Below, piece by piece: positions 48,113 to 56,630 of a DNA stretch of 64,000 nt (within the stretch, counting starts at the first letter, position 1; the number at the start of each line of letters is the position of its first letter). The position numbers and the translations under genes are program-made. Source of the stretch: Aquilonibacter sp963820185 (GTDB taxonomy: Bacteria; Vulcanimicrobiota; Vulcanimicrobiia; Vulcanimicrobiales; Vulcanimicrobiaceae). The notes beneath the pieces were generated by a model. That model saw only the letters and a program-made list of their open reading frames with translations. It had not been told where the DNA came from and made no database searches. Location of the stretch: contig CAWFYV010000004.1 of assembly GCA_963820185.1 (NCBI GenBank), positions 399,224-463,223 on the forward strand, read 5' to 3'.

Positions 48113-49101
48113 CGTCTTGGTAGCCCGATGTCTCCCTGACGCTCCGTTTCCCATGCGCCTATCCGGCGATACTTCCGATAGCGAGCCTCTTTTAAATCCT
48201 GCGGCGTCATCCGCGCGAGCCGTTCCACCGCCGACGATACCGTCCCAAGGACGGTCGCAATAATCGTCGTGGGATCGCGATGTGCCCCACCCAGCGGCTC
48301 GTCCACGATCTCATCGATGATACCAAACCGCTGCAAATCTGCCGAGGTCAGCTTCAAGCGGGCCGCGGCTTCCTCGGCCTTGGTCGCATCGCCCCAGAGG
48401 ATCGCGGCACAGCCTTCGGGCGATGCGACCGAGTAGACGGAGTTCTCCAACATGATCACCTGATCGGCGATACCCAGGGCGAGCGCACCCCCCGAACCCC
48501 CCTCACCGATGATCGTTGCGACGATCGGGACGCGCGCCTCGGTGAATTCGTAGAGGCACATCGCAATCGCCTCAGATTGCGCGTGCTCCTCTGACGCGAT
48601 GCCCGGATCGGCACCCTTGGTATCGATGAACGTGACGATCGGAAGACCCAAACGCGAGGCTGTGCGTGCTAGGCGCTGCACCTTGCGGTACCCCTCGGGG
48701 GTGACCATACCAAAGTTTCGGCGCAGGTTCTCCTTCGTATCGCGTCCGCGTTGCTGCCCGATCGCCATTACCGCGCGGCCGCGTAAGAGCGCAAAGCCCG
48801 CGACCACCGCGGGATCGTCGCGGAATTCGCGATCGCCGTGCAATTCATCGAAGCGATCGAGCTGGGCGATAAAATCGAGCGTCGTCGGGCGGCTGGGATG
48901 GCGGGCCATGTTGACCTTCTCCCAGGGCGTGAGCGAGCCAAAGAGCTCGTGCTGCAGCGTCTCGTACTTTTGCTCGAGCGCTGCGATCTCGGCAGAGAAG
49001 TCCACCGGCTGGTTGACGTTCGCGCTACGCAGATCGGCGATGCGTTTTTCGACTTCGAGCAGCCCGCGCTCGCGCTCGACGATGACATTACCGCCGTTCA
49101 A
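48109..49101 (-). CDS. accA: Acetyl-CoA carboxylase, carboxyltransferase subunit alpha
   Basis: A 330-aa subunit that with AccD transfers the carboxyl group from biotin to acetyl-CoA, the first step of fatty-acid synthesis. Features: helical start (LLEVEKRIADLRSANVN), WEKVNMARHPSRPTTLDFIAQLDRFDELHGDREFRDD, IGQQRGRDTKENL, GLPIVTFIDTKGADPG and the oxyanion stretch TIIGEGGSGGALALGIAD. TTG 49101, with GGAG six nt upstream, is the likely start; it overlaps the accD 3' end by 14 nt. Confidence 0.95.
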   Translation of the reverse strand: MNGGNVIVERERGLLEVEKRIADLRSANVNQPVDFSAEIAALEQKYETLQHELFGSLTPWEKVNMARHPSRPTTLDFIAQLDRFDELHGDREFRDDPAVVAGFALLRGRAVMAIGQQRGRDTKENLRRNFGMVTPEGYRKVQRLARTASRLGLPIVTFIDTKGADPGIASEEHAQSEAIAMCLYEFTEARVPIVATIIGEGGSGGALALGIADQVIMLENSVYSVASPEGCAAILWGDATKAEEAAARLKLTSADLQRFGIIDEIVDEPLGGAHRDPTTIIATVLGTVSSAVERLARMTPQDLKEARYRKYRRIGAWETERQGDIGLPRR

Positions 49102-49948
49102 TCTTGGCTCCAATGCCGCCCGAGGCGTACTGCAGCAACCGCACGAGCGTGCTCTTGAGGTCATGCCGGTCAACGACCATGTCGATATGGCCCTTCTCCA
49201 ACAAGAACTCGGCGGTTTGGAATTGATCGGGGAGCTTCTGGCGGATCGTCTGCTCGATCACGCGACGCCCGGCGAAGCCGATCATCGCCTTGGGCTCTGC
49301 GAGAATGACATCCGACTCGAACGCAAAGGACGCAGACACGCCGCCGGTCGTCGGGTCGGTAAGTACCGTCACGAAGAAGTTGCCGTCGTCCTTGAAGCGC
49401 GCGACCGCGGCCGTCGTTTTTGCCATCTGCATCAGCGCAAACATCCCCTCTTCCATCCGCGCGCCACCCGACGCCGTAAAGATAATGCAGGGGAGATGGC
49501 GCTTGCGCGCTTCTTCCAACAGCAGCGTGACGCGCTCTCCCACGACCGTCCCCATCGTGCCGCCGCGGAAGTGGAAGTCCATCACGCCGAGCGCAATCTC
49601 GAATCCATCGATCGCGCCGATACCGCACACGATGCCCTCCGAGATACCGCTCTTCTCACGATCGCCCGCGAGTTTGACGGGATAGGTTTTCTTATCGACC
49701 CATCCGAGTGGATCGCCCGGAAGAATCTCGTTGCCGATCTCGGTGAAGTCGCCGTCGATCAGCGTGCTGATGCGATCGTAGGCGTTCATGCGGAAATGGT
49801 GACCACACTTCGTGCAGACGTCGTAGTTCTGCGCGAGATCGCGCCGGTACAGCACCTCACCGCAAACAGGGCACTTCGTCCACAGCGCGGCATCCCGCCC
49901 GTCGTCCTTGCCGCGGCGGCTGCGCAGCCAATCCGGAATCGGCATCAT
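49088..49948 (-). CDS. accD: Acetyl-CoA carboxylase, carboxyltransferase subunit beta
   Basis: A 286-aa partner of AccA. The N-terminal zinc ribbon has four cysteines (WTKCPVCGEVLY and YDVCTKCGHHF), followed by the crotonase-type domain with GIGAIDGFEIALGVMDFHFRGGTMGTVVGERVTLLLEEA, FTASGGARMEEGMFALMQMAKT and VLTDPTTGGVSASFA. Its ATG overlaps the stop of the glycosyltransferase (ATGA). The accDA arrangement is like that of many Gram-positive bacteria and Thermus. Confidence 0.97.
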   Translation of the reverse strand: MMPIPDWLRSRRGKDDGRDAALWTKCPVCGEVLYRRDLAQNYDVCTKCGHHFRMNAYDRISTLIDGDFTEIGNEILPGDPLGWVDKKTYPVKLAGDREKSGISEGIVCGIGAIDGFEIALGVMDFHFRGGTMGTVVGERVTLLLEEARKRHLPCIIFTASGGARMEEGMFALMQMAKTTAAVARFKDDGNFFVTVLTDPTTGGVSASFAFESDVILAEPKAMIGFAGRRVIEQTIRQKLPDQFQTAEFLLEKGHIDMVVDRHDLKSTLVRLLQYASGGIGAKIERR

Positions 49949-50664
49949 GTGTTACTTCCCGGGAACAACCGCGCCGCATAGAGCTTGCGCAGCTGTTTGA
50001 GATAGTTGAAGATCTCGCTTTGATTCAACTTCGATTCACCAACGACACGGTCCGTGAAAACATACGGAATCTCGATCGCGCGTCCGTAGTGCGCCTTCGC
50101 AACGACCTCGAGGCCGATCTTGAAGCCGATCGGATCGAGCTTGACGCCGGCGAGCGCGTCGCGTTTCACAAGAAAGTAGCCGCTCGTGATGTCTTTGACG
50201 TTCGTTAGCGGACGCGCGAGCGCGCAAGCGACGCGCGATGTGATGATGCGTCGCCGCGGCCAGTTTACGATGCCGCCTCCCTTGACGTACCGGCTACCAA
50301 TCGCTAGGCCGTACTCACCCGATTCGAGTGCTGCAACCATCATCGGTAAGATGTTGATGTCGTGACTGAAATCGGCATCCATTGCGCCGAGCGCCTGCGA
50401 CTGCGGGCGTGCGAACGCCCACCCGTCGATGACGCCGCTCGAAAGTCCAAGTTTGCCCGGACGATGCAGGCAACGAACGGGAAGTTCCGTGGAGAGCCGA
50501 TCGACGATCGCGCCGGTCCCATCGGGCGAATTGTCGTCGACGACGATGATCTCGCCATCGAGATCGTGCTGCTTGAATACGTCGGTGACCGCACGCAGCA
50601 ATCGCTCGATGCCGCCGGCTTCATTATAGGTAGGAACGACGATTGAAAAAGGGAGCTTGGGCAT
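49945..50664 (-). CDS. Polyprenol phosphate mannosyl/glycosyltransferase (GT2, DPM1-like)
   Basis: A 239-aa cytoplasmic GT2 enzyme without membrane helices. Motifs: FSIVVPTYNEAGGIERLL, IIVVDDNSPDGTGAIV, the metal-binding AMDADFSHD, and NVKDITSGYFLVKRDAL. It should load a sugar, often mannose, onto undecaprenyl phosphate for protein or lipid glycosylation at the membrane. It is encoded between a diguanylate cyclase and accDA in a continuous minus-strand run. Confidence 0.9.
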   Translation of the reverse strand: MPKLPFSIVVPTYNEAGGIERLLRAVTDVFKQHDLDGEIIVVDDNSPDGTGAIVDRLSTELPVRCLHRPGKLGLSSGVIDGWAFARPQSQALGAMDADFSHDINILPMMVAALESGEYGLAIGSRYVKGGGIVNWPRRRIITSRVACALARPLTNVKDITSGYFLVKRDALAGVKLDPIGFKIGLEVVAKAHYGRAIEIPYVFTDRVVGESKLNQSEIFNYLKQLRKLYAARLFPGSNT

Positions 50665-50707
50665 AGTCTAGCCCGAGCCTATACGACGGGGCAGCACGCG
50701 TCTCCGT

Positions 50708-52579
50708 TTACGAGGACAGGGTCGCGACGCCTTTTCCGGCGCGCTTCGATGCGTACATCGCCTGGTCGGCCCGTTCGAGTAACGCGTCCGCAGTAGCCGC
50801 GTCCCGCGGAGACATCGCAATGCCGACACTCGCCCCGACCCTCACCGATCGTCCATCGAAGATCGTGCGTTCCGAAGCGGCTTCAATCAGGCGTTCACCC
50901 AGACGCAGTGCGCCGGCGTCGTCTTGTGGCGCCACTTGTATCGCGAGAAACTCATCGCCGCCGACACGCGCGAGCACATCGCCTTCACGTAACACGGCGC
51001 GGAGGCGCGCCGCCGTGATCGCTAGGAACTCGTCACCTATTGCATGCCCGAACGCGTCGTTGACGCCCTTGAAGCCGTCCAGATCGATGAAGTACACGAC
51101 GACAGCTTCGCCACTGCGCTCGGCACGCGCGACAGCCAAGCGCAGCTGTTCCATACCGTAGCGGCGGTTGGGCAGACGCGTAACGGCATCAACGTACGCA
51201 ATCGCCTCCAATTCGTCTTCGCGCCGCTCGCGGGCGAGCGAGGCACCGATCATCGCCGCGACGACGCGCACAAAATCGAGATCCGCGTCCTCAAAGGGAT
51301 GTCGCCGTGCGGGACGCGCCATGAAGCTGACCGCACCGACCGGGACGCCATCGGCAAAAGCTGTCGTCGTAATCAGCGCACCCCAACCAAAGCGCGCTTG
51401 CGCTGCGTCATTGAGATACTCGTTGCTCTCCCGATCCCAAAACGCGATCACCTTGTTCCCACCGAAGATGTGCCGCGTGTAGGACTCGGCAAACGGATAC
51501 GTCGCCCCGACTTGCAGCGTCTCGCCAACGGAGTGCACGACCTTGACTTCGTCGTCGTAAACGCGCGTGACCACCGCGCCCTTCAAATCGAGTGCGAGCA
51601 TGGCGAACTGTAAGGTCTCACTGATCTGGCGATCGACCGAGCCCGCGTTGACCGAAGAGATGCGCGCGAGCGCACGCAGGCGTTCGCGCTGCGAACGCTC
51701 GCGAAATTCGAGGTCGCGCTGGTGGGTGACATCGCGCGCGATCACGTAGACACCTTCGAGTGCGTCGCCGACACGCATCGGCACGGTATCGACGTGCACC
51801 ATCAGCGCCGAACCCGTTCGCGTACGCATCGCCGCCTCAAAGCCGCGCGAGGTGTTGGAGAACAGTTGTTGCGCGAGGCCTGCATGCTCGATTGCGTCGG
51901 GCGCGGGCGCGAGCGTGTCGAGCGGTGCGCCGACGAGGTCGTCGGCGCGATAGAGCGAGAGGCGTTCGAGCGCTGGATTCGCTTGCACGATGCGGCCATC
52001 TTCGTCGATGAGCGCGATTGCATCAGGATGGAACTCGAATATCGAGCGAAAACGCTCGCGGCTCTCGTCGAGCCGCTCGACCATCGCTGCCCAGACCGCC
52101 TCCGAGGGTCGCGTCAGGCGAAAATATAGCAGCAGGGCAATGCCGATCGCAAGCAAGCTCGTGACGACTGCACCGATGCGAAAGCGCGCACGCGAAACGC
52201 GCGACGCGGCTTCGTAGGCGTTCGTCTTCGCATTAAACAGGTAGAAGAGCGCGAAGCCATCCTTGCGCGTTGGATGAACCACGAATCGATCGAACGTCGC
52301 TTGTTCGCTCGGCGAAAGGTCATCGAAGTTCTCTTGATTTTCGCTTAGCGAAACCAGCGCGCGATGGAGATCCACATCATCGTGCACGGTTCCGTCGTAG
52401 AGGATGCGCAAGACCTGGCCGCGGCGCAGCCCACTGGCGTTAATCGACCGTGATGCCGGTAGCGTGGTCAGCGAGAGCGTGATGAGAATGACGACCTGAA
52501 TAATCAGGACGCCAATCATGGCTGCAGCGCCGACCGCACTGAGTTTGCGCAGCCGGCGAACGGCATTGCGCTCGGTCAT
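50708..52579 (-). CDS. Membrane diguanylate cyclase with PAS, GAF and GGDEF domains
   Basis: A 623-aa enzyme making cyclic di-GMP. Two helices (IGVLIIQVVILITLSLTTL near 20-40; VVTSLLAIGIALLLYFRLT near 137-155) bracket a ~95-aa periplasmic sensor. A PAS domain follows (SIFEFHPDAIALIDEDGRIVQANPALERLS), then a GAF domain (LALDLKGAVVTRVYDDEVKV ... LITTTAFADGVPVG), and the cyclase (DAVTRLPNRRYG ... VYFIDLDGFKGVNDAFGH ... RVGGDEFLAI). GGDEF is intact. No RxxD inhibitory site precedes it. No EAL domain is present. Confidence 0.94.
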   Translation of the reverse strand: MTERNAVRRLRKLSAVGAAAMIGVLIIQVVILITLSLTTLPASRSINASGLRRGQVLRILYDGTVHDDVDLHRALVSLSENQENFDDLSPSEQATFDRFVVHPTRKDGFALFYLFNAKTNAYEAASRVSRARFRIGAVVTSLLAIGIALLLYFRLTRPSEAVWAAMVERLDESRERFRSIFEFHPDAIALIDEDGRIVQANPALERLSLYRADDLVGAPLDTLAPAPDAIEHAGLAQQLFSNTSRGFEAAMRTRTGSALMVHVDTVPMRVGDALEGVYVIARDVTHQRDLEFRERSQRERLRALARISSVNAGSVDRQISETLQFAMLALDLKGAVVTRVYDDEVKVVHSVGETLQVGATYPFAESYTRHIFGGNKVIAFWDRESNEYLNDAAQARFGWGALITTTAFADGVPVGAVSFMARPARRHPFEDADLDFVRVVAAMIGASLARERREDELEAIAYVDAVTRLPNRRYGMEQLRLAVARAERSGEAVVVYFIDLDGFKGVNDAFGHAIGDEFLAITAARLRAVLREGDVLARVGGDEFLAIQVAPQDDAGALRLGERLIEAASERTIFDGRSVRVGASVGIAMSPRDAATADALLERADQAMYASKRAGKGVATLSS

Positions 52580-52588
52580 CTACCTAGG

Positions 52589-53314
52589 TTATCGGATCAA
52601 GTAGTCAAGAATTGCGACCGCGGCCAGCGCCGCCGTCTCGGTCCGCAAAATGCGCTCGCCGAGCGAGAGCAGGTGCGCCCCCGCGGCCCGTGCGGCCTCA
52701 CCCTCGGCATGCGAGAAGCCACCTTCCGGCCCCACGACCACGAGCACCGATTTTGCTCCGTCGACGATCGCCGGCAACTGTTCGCGGAGTGGCTGACGTG
52801 CGGCGACTTCCCAGAGAAAGAGCACCGCGTCGTATTCTTCGAAGCGGCCGTAGAGCTGCATGAGCGGCGCGGGGTCTTCGACGACAAGGATCTCAGTGCG
52901 GCCGCTCTGTTGCGCCGCACTGCGCGCCAGCCGCTGCCAGCGTTCGAGCTTCGAGGGACCCACGGTCTGGACGATTGTACGTTCGGTTTCAAGTGGGATC
53001 AGCGTGCGCACACCCAGCTCGCTCAACTTCTCGACGACGAAATCCATCTTCTGCCCCTTGGGGATGCCTTGTGCAACGTCGATTGGGATCACCGCTGCCG
53101 ACGCCTCGCACACGTCCGACAAGCGTGCCTGCAAGACACCACCTTTCGATTCGAGCATTGCCGCGAAGACGAGTCCGCGTGAATCTACAACTTCGATGAC
53201 GTCACCGTCGCGCAGACGCAGCACGTTCGTGATCTTGTGCGCGTCGCTGCCATGGATCGCAACGACCTCGCCGGTCTGGTGCGCATTTTGAACGAAAAAC
53301 CGTCGCGCCGGCAT
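52589..53314 (-). CDS. rsmE: 16S rRNA m3U1498 methyltransferase
   Basis: A 241-aa SPOUT-class methyltransferase that methylates uridine 1498 of 16S rRNA. Signs: the start MPARRFFVQNAHQTGEVVAIHGSDAHKITNVLRLRDGD (PUA-like domain), then AQGIPKGQKMDFVVEKLSELGVRTLIPLETERTI, and the knot region VVVGPEGGFSHAEGEAARAAGAHLLSLGERILRTETAAL. Its ATG overlaps the stop of the lipoprotein gene (TAATG). It sits in the hrcA-dnaJ run, a common neighbourhood for rsmE. Confidence 0.97.
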   Translation of the reverse strand: MPARRFFVQNAHQTGEVVAIHGSDAHKITNVLRLRDGDVIEVVDSRGLVFAAMLESKGGVLQARLSDVCEASAAVIPIDVAQGIPKGQKMDFVVEKLSELGVRTLIPLETERTIVQTVGPSKLERWQRLARSAAQQSGRTEILVVEDPAPLMQLYGRFEEYDAVLFLWEVAARQPLREQLPAIVDGAKSVLVVVGPEGGFSHAEGEAARAAGAHLLSLGERILRTETAALAAVAILDYLIR

Positions 53315-53872
53315 TACGGCGGCGGTGGCGGCGGAGCGGTCGTTTGAAGTACTTCTATGACGTAGGTTTGGTTCGCATTCATGATGATTCCGAACGCGCC
53401 GCCCGGCAAAAAAGTAATCGTCGTGCCGCTCACGTCGCCGCCGAAGATATCCTCTTCGAGTGCGCCCGGTGCGGGGCTGTAGATCCGAAGTTCGTAGTAA
53501 CCAACAGGCGACGCGGCTGTCGGCAGCGTCGCGGTGATTCGTGAGAGCAGATCGACCCGTTGGCTCACGTTCATCGTGAATGCCAGCGCAAGTGTTTCGT
53601 CCGGCTGGGGGGTTGCGAGACTAGCAAAACAGGTCGTCGTGCTCAGCAACGCCGAGGCCGTCGCGGGTATCGAGGAGTCAGCATCGTACGCGAGCGTTGC
53701 GGACGCTTGCGAAAGGGTCGGGAACGTCACGCTTCCAGCGCCCGGCGTAATTGTTGCGGTGCCGGTTGCCGAGCATGCACTGCTTGAGACGGACACAAAC
53801 GAACCACCGCCGCATGCAGATCAGCGCGACGACGACGGCAACGATCGCGACCCCAAGGCGCAAACCAGCCAT
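53314..53872 (-). pseudogene. Putative lipoprotein interrupted by a frameshift
   Basis: The ORF ending at 53314 (160 aa from 53796) lacks an export signal, yet is beta-rich (SGTTITFLPGGAFGIIMNANQTYVIEVLQT) and ends in a poly-Pro tail. Just upstream, ATG 53872 encodes MAGLRLGVAIVAVVVAL, a lipoprotein-type signal. Removing one base near 53820-53823 joins it to SACGGGSFVSVSSS, giving a perfect lipobox L-S-A-C. As read, the signal frame runs into non-coding sequence and the main frame meets TGA. Probably one intact lipoprotein gene with a single-base indel, either biological or from assembly. Confidence 0.7.
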
Positions 53873-53885
53873 AGGCTGGCTGAAT

Positions 53886-55010
53886 TCACTCCGGGCGGAA
53901 CGCGTCCTTCACCCGATCGAAGAAGCTCTTCTCTTCAATCGCATCGCCACCGGCGCGCGCGTACTCCTCAAGCAATTCGCGTTGGCGCTTGCTCAATTTC
54001 GTCGGCACCATCACGTGGACGGTGACGTGATGGTCGCCGCGCTGCGACCCGCGCACCGACGGCATGCCGTGACCGCGCAAGCGCAGCGTCGTGCCGCTTT
54101 GCATACCGGGCGGAATCGTGAGCGGTAACGGCCCTTCGAGCGACGGAACTTCGAGCGTGGTCCCGAGCGCAGCGAGCGGAAAGCTGATCGGCACGTCGAC
54201 GAACGTCTCAAGACCGTCGCGTTTGAAGATTGGGTGCGGAACCACCCCCAGATACACGTAGAGATCTCCGGCGGGACCACCGCGTATGCCGGCTTCGCCG
54301 TTGCTTCCAATTCGGATTCGCGAGCCATCGTCGACGCCCGCCGGTACTTTTACCGTTAGCTTGCGCTCGACTTCGTGCCGTCCGCGCCCGTTACACGTTG
54401 CACACGGGTGCGTGACCACGTGGCCCTCGCCGCCGCACGTCGTACACGTCGTCTGCGTAACAAATTGTCCGAGCGGCGTTTGCCGCACGGTGCGCATGAT
54501 GCCGCTGCCCTGACAGCGCTCGCATCCGGCGACGAGCGATCCCGGCTGCGCGCCCGAACCCTTACACGTTTCGCATTGCGAAAGGTGCGAGAATTGAATC
54601 TCTTTGGTCGTGCCGCTGAATGCTTCGTCGAGGGTAATCTCGAGGTCGTAGCGCAGATCGGATCCGCGCTGCGGTCCGCTGCGGCGCGGCGCCGCCTGTG
54701 CACGCGCGTCGCCGAAGAACATATCGAAGATGTCGCCGAAGCCGTTGGGGCCAAAGCCCGAGAACCCGAAGTCTGCGCCCCCCGCCGGGCCGCTCACCGT
54801 GCCGAAGCGGTCGTATTGCGCGCGCTTCTGCGGATCGGAGAGGATCTCGTAGGCCTCGTTGATCTCTTTGAAATGATGTTCGGCGGTCGCCTTATCTTCG
54901 GCGACATCGGGATGATGCCGGCGGGCGAGCGAGCGATACGCGCGTTTGATTTCGTCCGGAGATGCGTCGCGCGCAATACCGAGCATTCCGTAGTAGTCCT
55001 TGGTGGGCAT
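53886..55010 (-). CDS. dnaJ: Chaperone protein DnaJ
   Basis: A 374-aa type I Hsp40 co-chaperone of DnaK. The J-domain starts at TKDYYGMLGIARDASPDEIKRAYR and has the HPD triad (RRHHPDVAE). A Gly/Phe region follows (GADFGFSGFGPNGFGDIF), then four CxxCxGxG zinc repeats (CETCKGSG, CERCQGSG, CTTCGGEG, CATCNGRG) and the C-terminal substrate domain. ATG 55010 is the true start; codons upstream overlap the hrcA end. It is coupled to hrcA, 19 nt away, so it should be heat-regulated. Confidence 0.97.
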   Translation of the reverse strand: MPTKDYYGMLGIARDASPDEIKRAYRSLARRHHPDVAEDKATAEHHFKEINEAYEILSDPQKRAQYDRFGTVSGPAGGADFGFSGFGPNGFGDIFDMFFGDARAQAAPRRSGPQRGSDLRYDLEITLDEAFSGTTKEIQFSHLSQCETCKGSGAQPGSLVAGCERCQGSGIMRTVRQTPLGQFVTQTTCTTCGGEGHVVTHPCATCNGRGRHEVERKLTVKVPAGVDDGSRIRIGSNGEAGIRGGPAGDLYVYLGVVPHPIFKRDGLETFVDVPISFPLAALGTTLEVPSLEGPLPLTIPPGMQSGTTLRLRGHGMPSVRGSQRGDHHVTVHVMVPTKLSKRQRELLEEYARAGGDAIEEKSFFDRVKDAFRPE

Positions 55011-55029
55011 TCCGTTGTGTACTTGAACC

Positions 55030-56076
55030 TTACTTGATTTCGACGTCCGATAGGCGTTCAGAAAGAGTATCGGCTGTTCCCGACGCAAGCGCGACGAGAC
55101 GTCCGTAGGGCATCCGGCGCGGACCGAGGATCGAGAGCATCCCTATCGCGCTCTTCCCGAACCGGTACGGCACCGTAACGATCGAGAGGTCTGCGAATTC
55201 TTCGATCCCGAGTTCGCCGCCGATCTTCACGACCGGCGTTTCGTTGCCAATCGCGTCCGCGACCATGTCGTAGAGCGTCTTCTGCTCTTCGACGATGCGC
55301 AGGATCGAGCGCAGTTTGCGCAAGTCCTGAAACTCCGGCTGGTCGAGCAGATTCTGCGCGCCCGCGGCGGTAATCGACGGTGCTTGCGCGCTGCGCGCCG
55401 CGCGCATCGCGGCCAGTACCGCGCCGCGCAATTCATCGGAGAGCCCCAACTCTTCAATTGCGGCCTGCACATCGGATTCGGCGATGTCGCGCATCAGGCA
55501 ATTGCTCAAACGTGCGTTGAGCGCGTTCGAGAGTCGCGTGAGCGCATCGGCGTCAAGATCGCTTGAAACTTCGAAGACTGACTGCGCGGCGACGCCAAGC
55601 GACGTGACGACGATCGCGACACCGGTGCGCGGCGAAAGCCAAATCAACTGGATATGCTTGAAGCTTTGCGTGTCGGGCTGCGGCTTGGTCACGAACGCAA
55701 GATTGTTCGAGAGCCGGCCTACCAGACGTGTCGCGCCTTCGATCAGATCGTCGAGTTCACGGCTGGCTTCGCGCAAGTCGTCGCGAATGCGGCGCCGGTC
55801 GTCAGGCGCCAGCGACTCGGGCTGCATGAGGTCGTCGACGTAGGTGCGATAGCCCGCATCGGAGGGCACGCGTCCCGCTGACGTATGCGGCTGCACCAAG
55901 TAGCCTTCGGCTTCGAGTTCCGCCATCTCGTTGCGAACAGTAGCCGAGCTCACGCCGAGATTGTACTTCTGAGTAAGCGTGTTCGAGCCGACCGGCTCCG
56001 CCGTCGCGATGTATTCGTAGACGACCGTTGCCAGGATATAGGCTTTGCGCTTATCGAGTCCGCCCTCGCTTCTCAT
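55030..56076 (-). CDS. hrcA: Heat-inducible transcription repressor HrcA
   Basis: A 348-aa repressor that binds CIRCE and controls heat-shock genes. The N-terminal winged helix (RKAYILATVVYEYIATAEPVGSNTLTQKYNLGVSSATVRNEMAELEAEGYLVQPHTSAGRVPSDAGYR) is highly conserved, followed by a GAF-like domain (FVTKPQPDTQSFKHIQLIWLSPRTGVAIVVTSLG) and the end segment IVTVPYRFGKSAIGMLSILGPRRMPYGR. A CIRCE inverted repeat lies 12-38 nt upstream, implying autoregulation. dnaK and grpE are not in the window. Confidence 0.97.
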   Translation of the reverse strand: MRSEGGLDKRKAYILATVVYEYIATAEPVGSNTLTQKYNLGVSSATVRNEMAELEAEGYLVQPHTSAGRVPSDAGYRTYVDDLMQPESLAPDDRRRIRDDLREASRELDDLIEGATRLVGRLSNNLAFVTKPQPDTQSFKHIQLIWLSPRTGVAIVVTSLGVAAQSVFEVSSDLDADALTRLSNALNARLSNCLMRDIAESDVQAAIEELGLSDELRGAVLAAMRAARSAQAPSITAAGAQNLLDQPEFQDLRKLRSILRIVEEQKTLYDMVADAIGNETPVVKIGGELGIEEFADLSIVTVPYRFGKSAIGMLSILGPRRMPYGRLVALASGTADTLSERLSDVEIK

Positions 56077-56082
56077 TGCCCG

Positions 56083-56601
56083 CTATCTTAGCACTCCGGA
56101 CCCCGGAGTGCCAACAGGCGGGATCGTAAGGGCTTTGTCTATGGCGCCTTGGAGCTCGGTCCACGAAAGCTCGCCAATAGAGATGTAGGACACGTTCCCG
56201 GCCGGATCGACCACGATCGTCAATGGGATGGGCGGCGCGTGGTAGGCCTTGGAGATCGAGCCATCGGTGTCTTCGATCACGGGCAACGCGATATTCCAGA
56301 GCCGCAGATAGCTCGCGGCGACGTCGGGCGGTTCGTTTGAGATCGTCAGGAGCACGATCTTATCGCCATACGTTCCAAGCGCGTGCACGAAGTGCTTCAA
56401 TTCGTCGGTGCACGGCGGACACCATGATGCCCAAAAGTTCAGCACCACAACTTTGCCGCGCAGGTCGGATAAGTGCTTCGTCCCCTTAGCACTTGGGATG
56501 GTGAAATTTGGAGGTGGCGCGTGCTCGGGCACATGTTTAACGGCGGTTGCGGCGGCGAGCACGAACGCGGCAAGCATTTGCATGACTTTTTCGGCAGGCA
56601 T
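56083..56601 (-). CDS. TlpA/ResA-like thioredoxin-fold protein
   Basis: A 172-aa exported thiol oxidoreductase with an N-terminal hydrophobic segment (VMQMLAAFVLAAATA), linker PEHAPPPNFTIPSAKG, redox motif WCPPC in NFWASWCPPCTDELKHF, and cis-Pro loop PPIPLTIVVDPAG. The C-terminal tail TIPPVGTPGSGVLR is encoded by the CIRCE sequence. It is divergent from acs. It heads the minus-strand run that includes hrcA-dnaJ, so hrcA may be transcribed both from its own promoter and by read-through. Confidence 0.9.
   Translation of the reverse strand: MPAEKVMQMLAAFVLAAATAVKHVPEHAPPPNFTIPSAKGTKHLSDLRGKVVVLNFWASWCPPCTDELKHFVHALGTYGDKIVLLTISNEPPDVAASYLRLWNIALPVIEDTDGSISKAYHAPPIPLTIVVDPAGNVSYISIGELSWTELQGAIDKALTIPPVGTPGSGVLR
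56088..56114 (-). promoter_or_regulatory. CIRCE element (HrcA operator)
   Basis: TTAGCACTC (56088-56096), 9-nt spacer, GAGTGCCAA (56106-56114): 17 of 18 arm bases match the consensus TTAGCACTC-N9-GAGTGCTAA. It is 11 nt from the hrcA ATG. Unusually, it lies almost wholly inside the last codons of the TlpA-like gene, whose C-terminal GTPGSGVLR it encodes. Confidence 0.92.
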
Positions 56602-56630
56602 TTACGAGGACCCCCGGTGAACTCGGCGCC

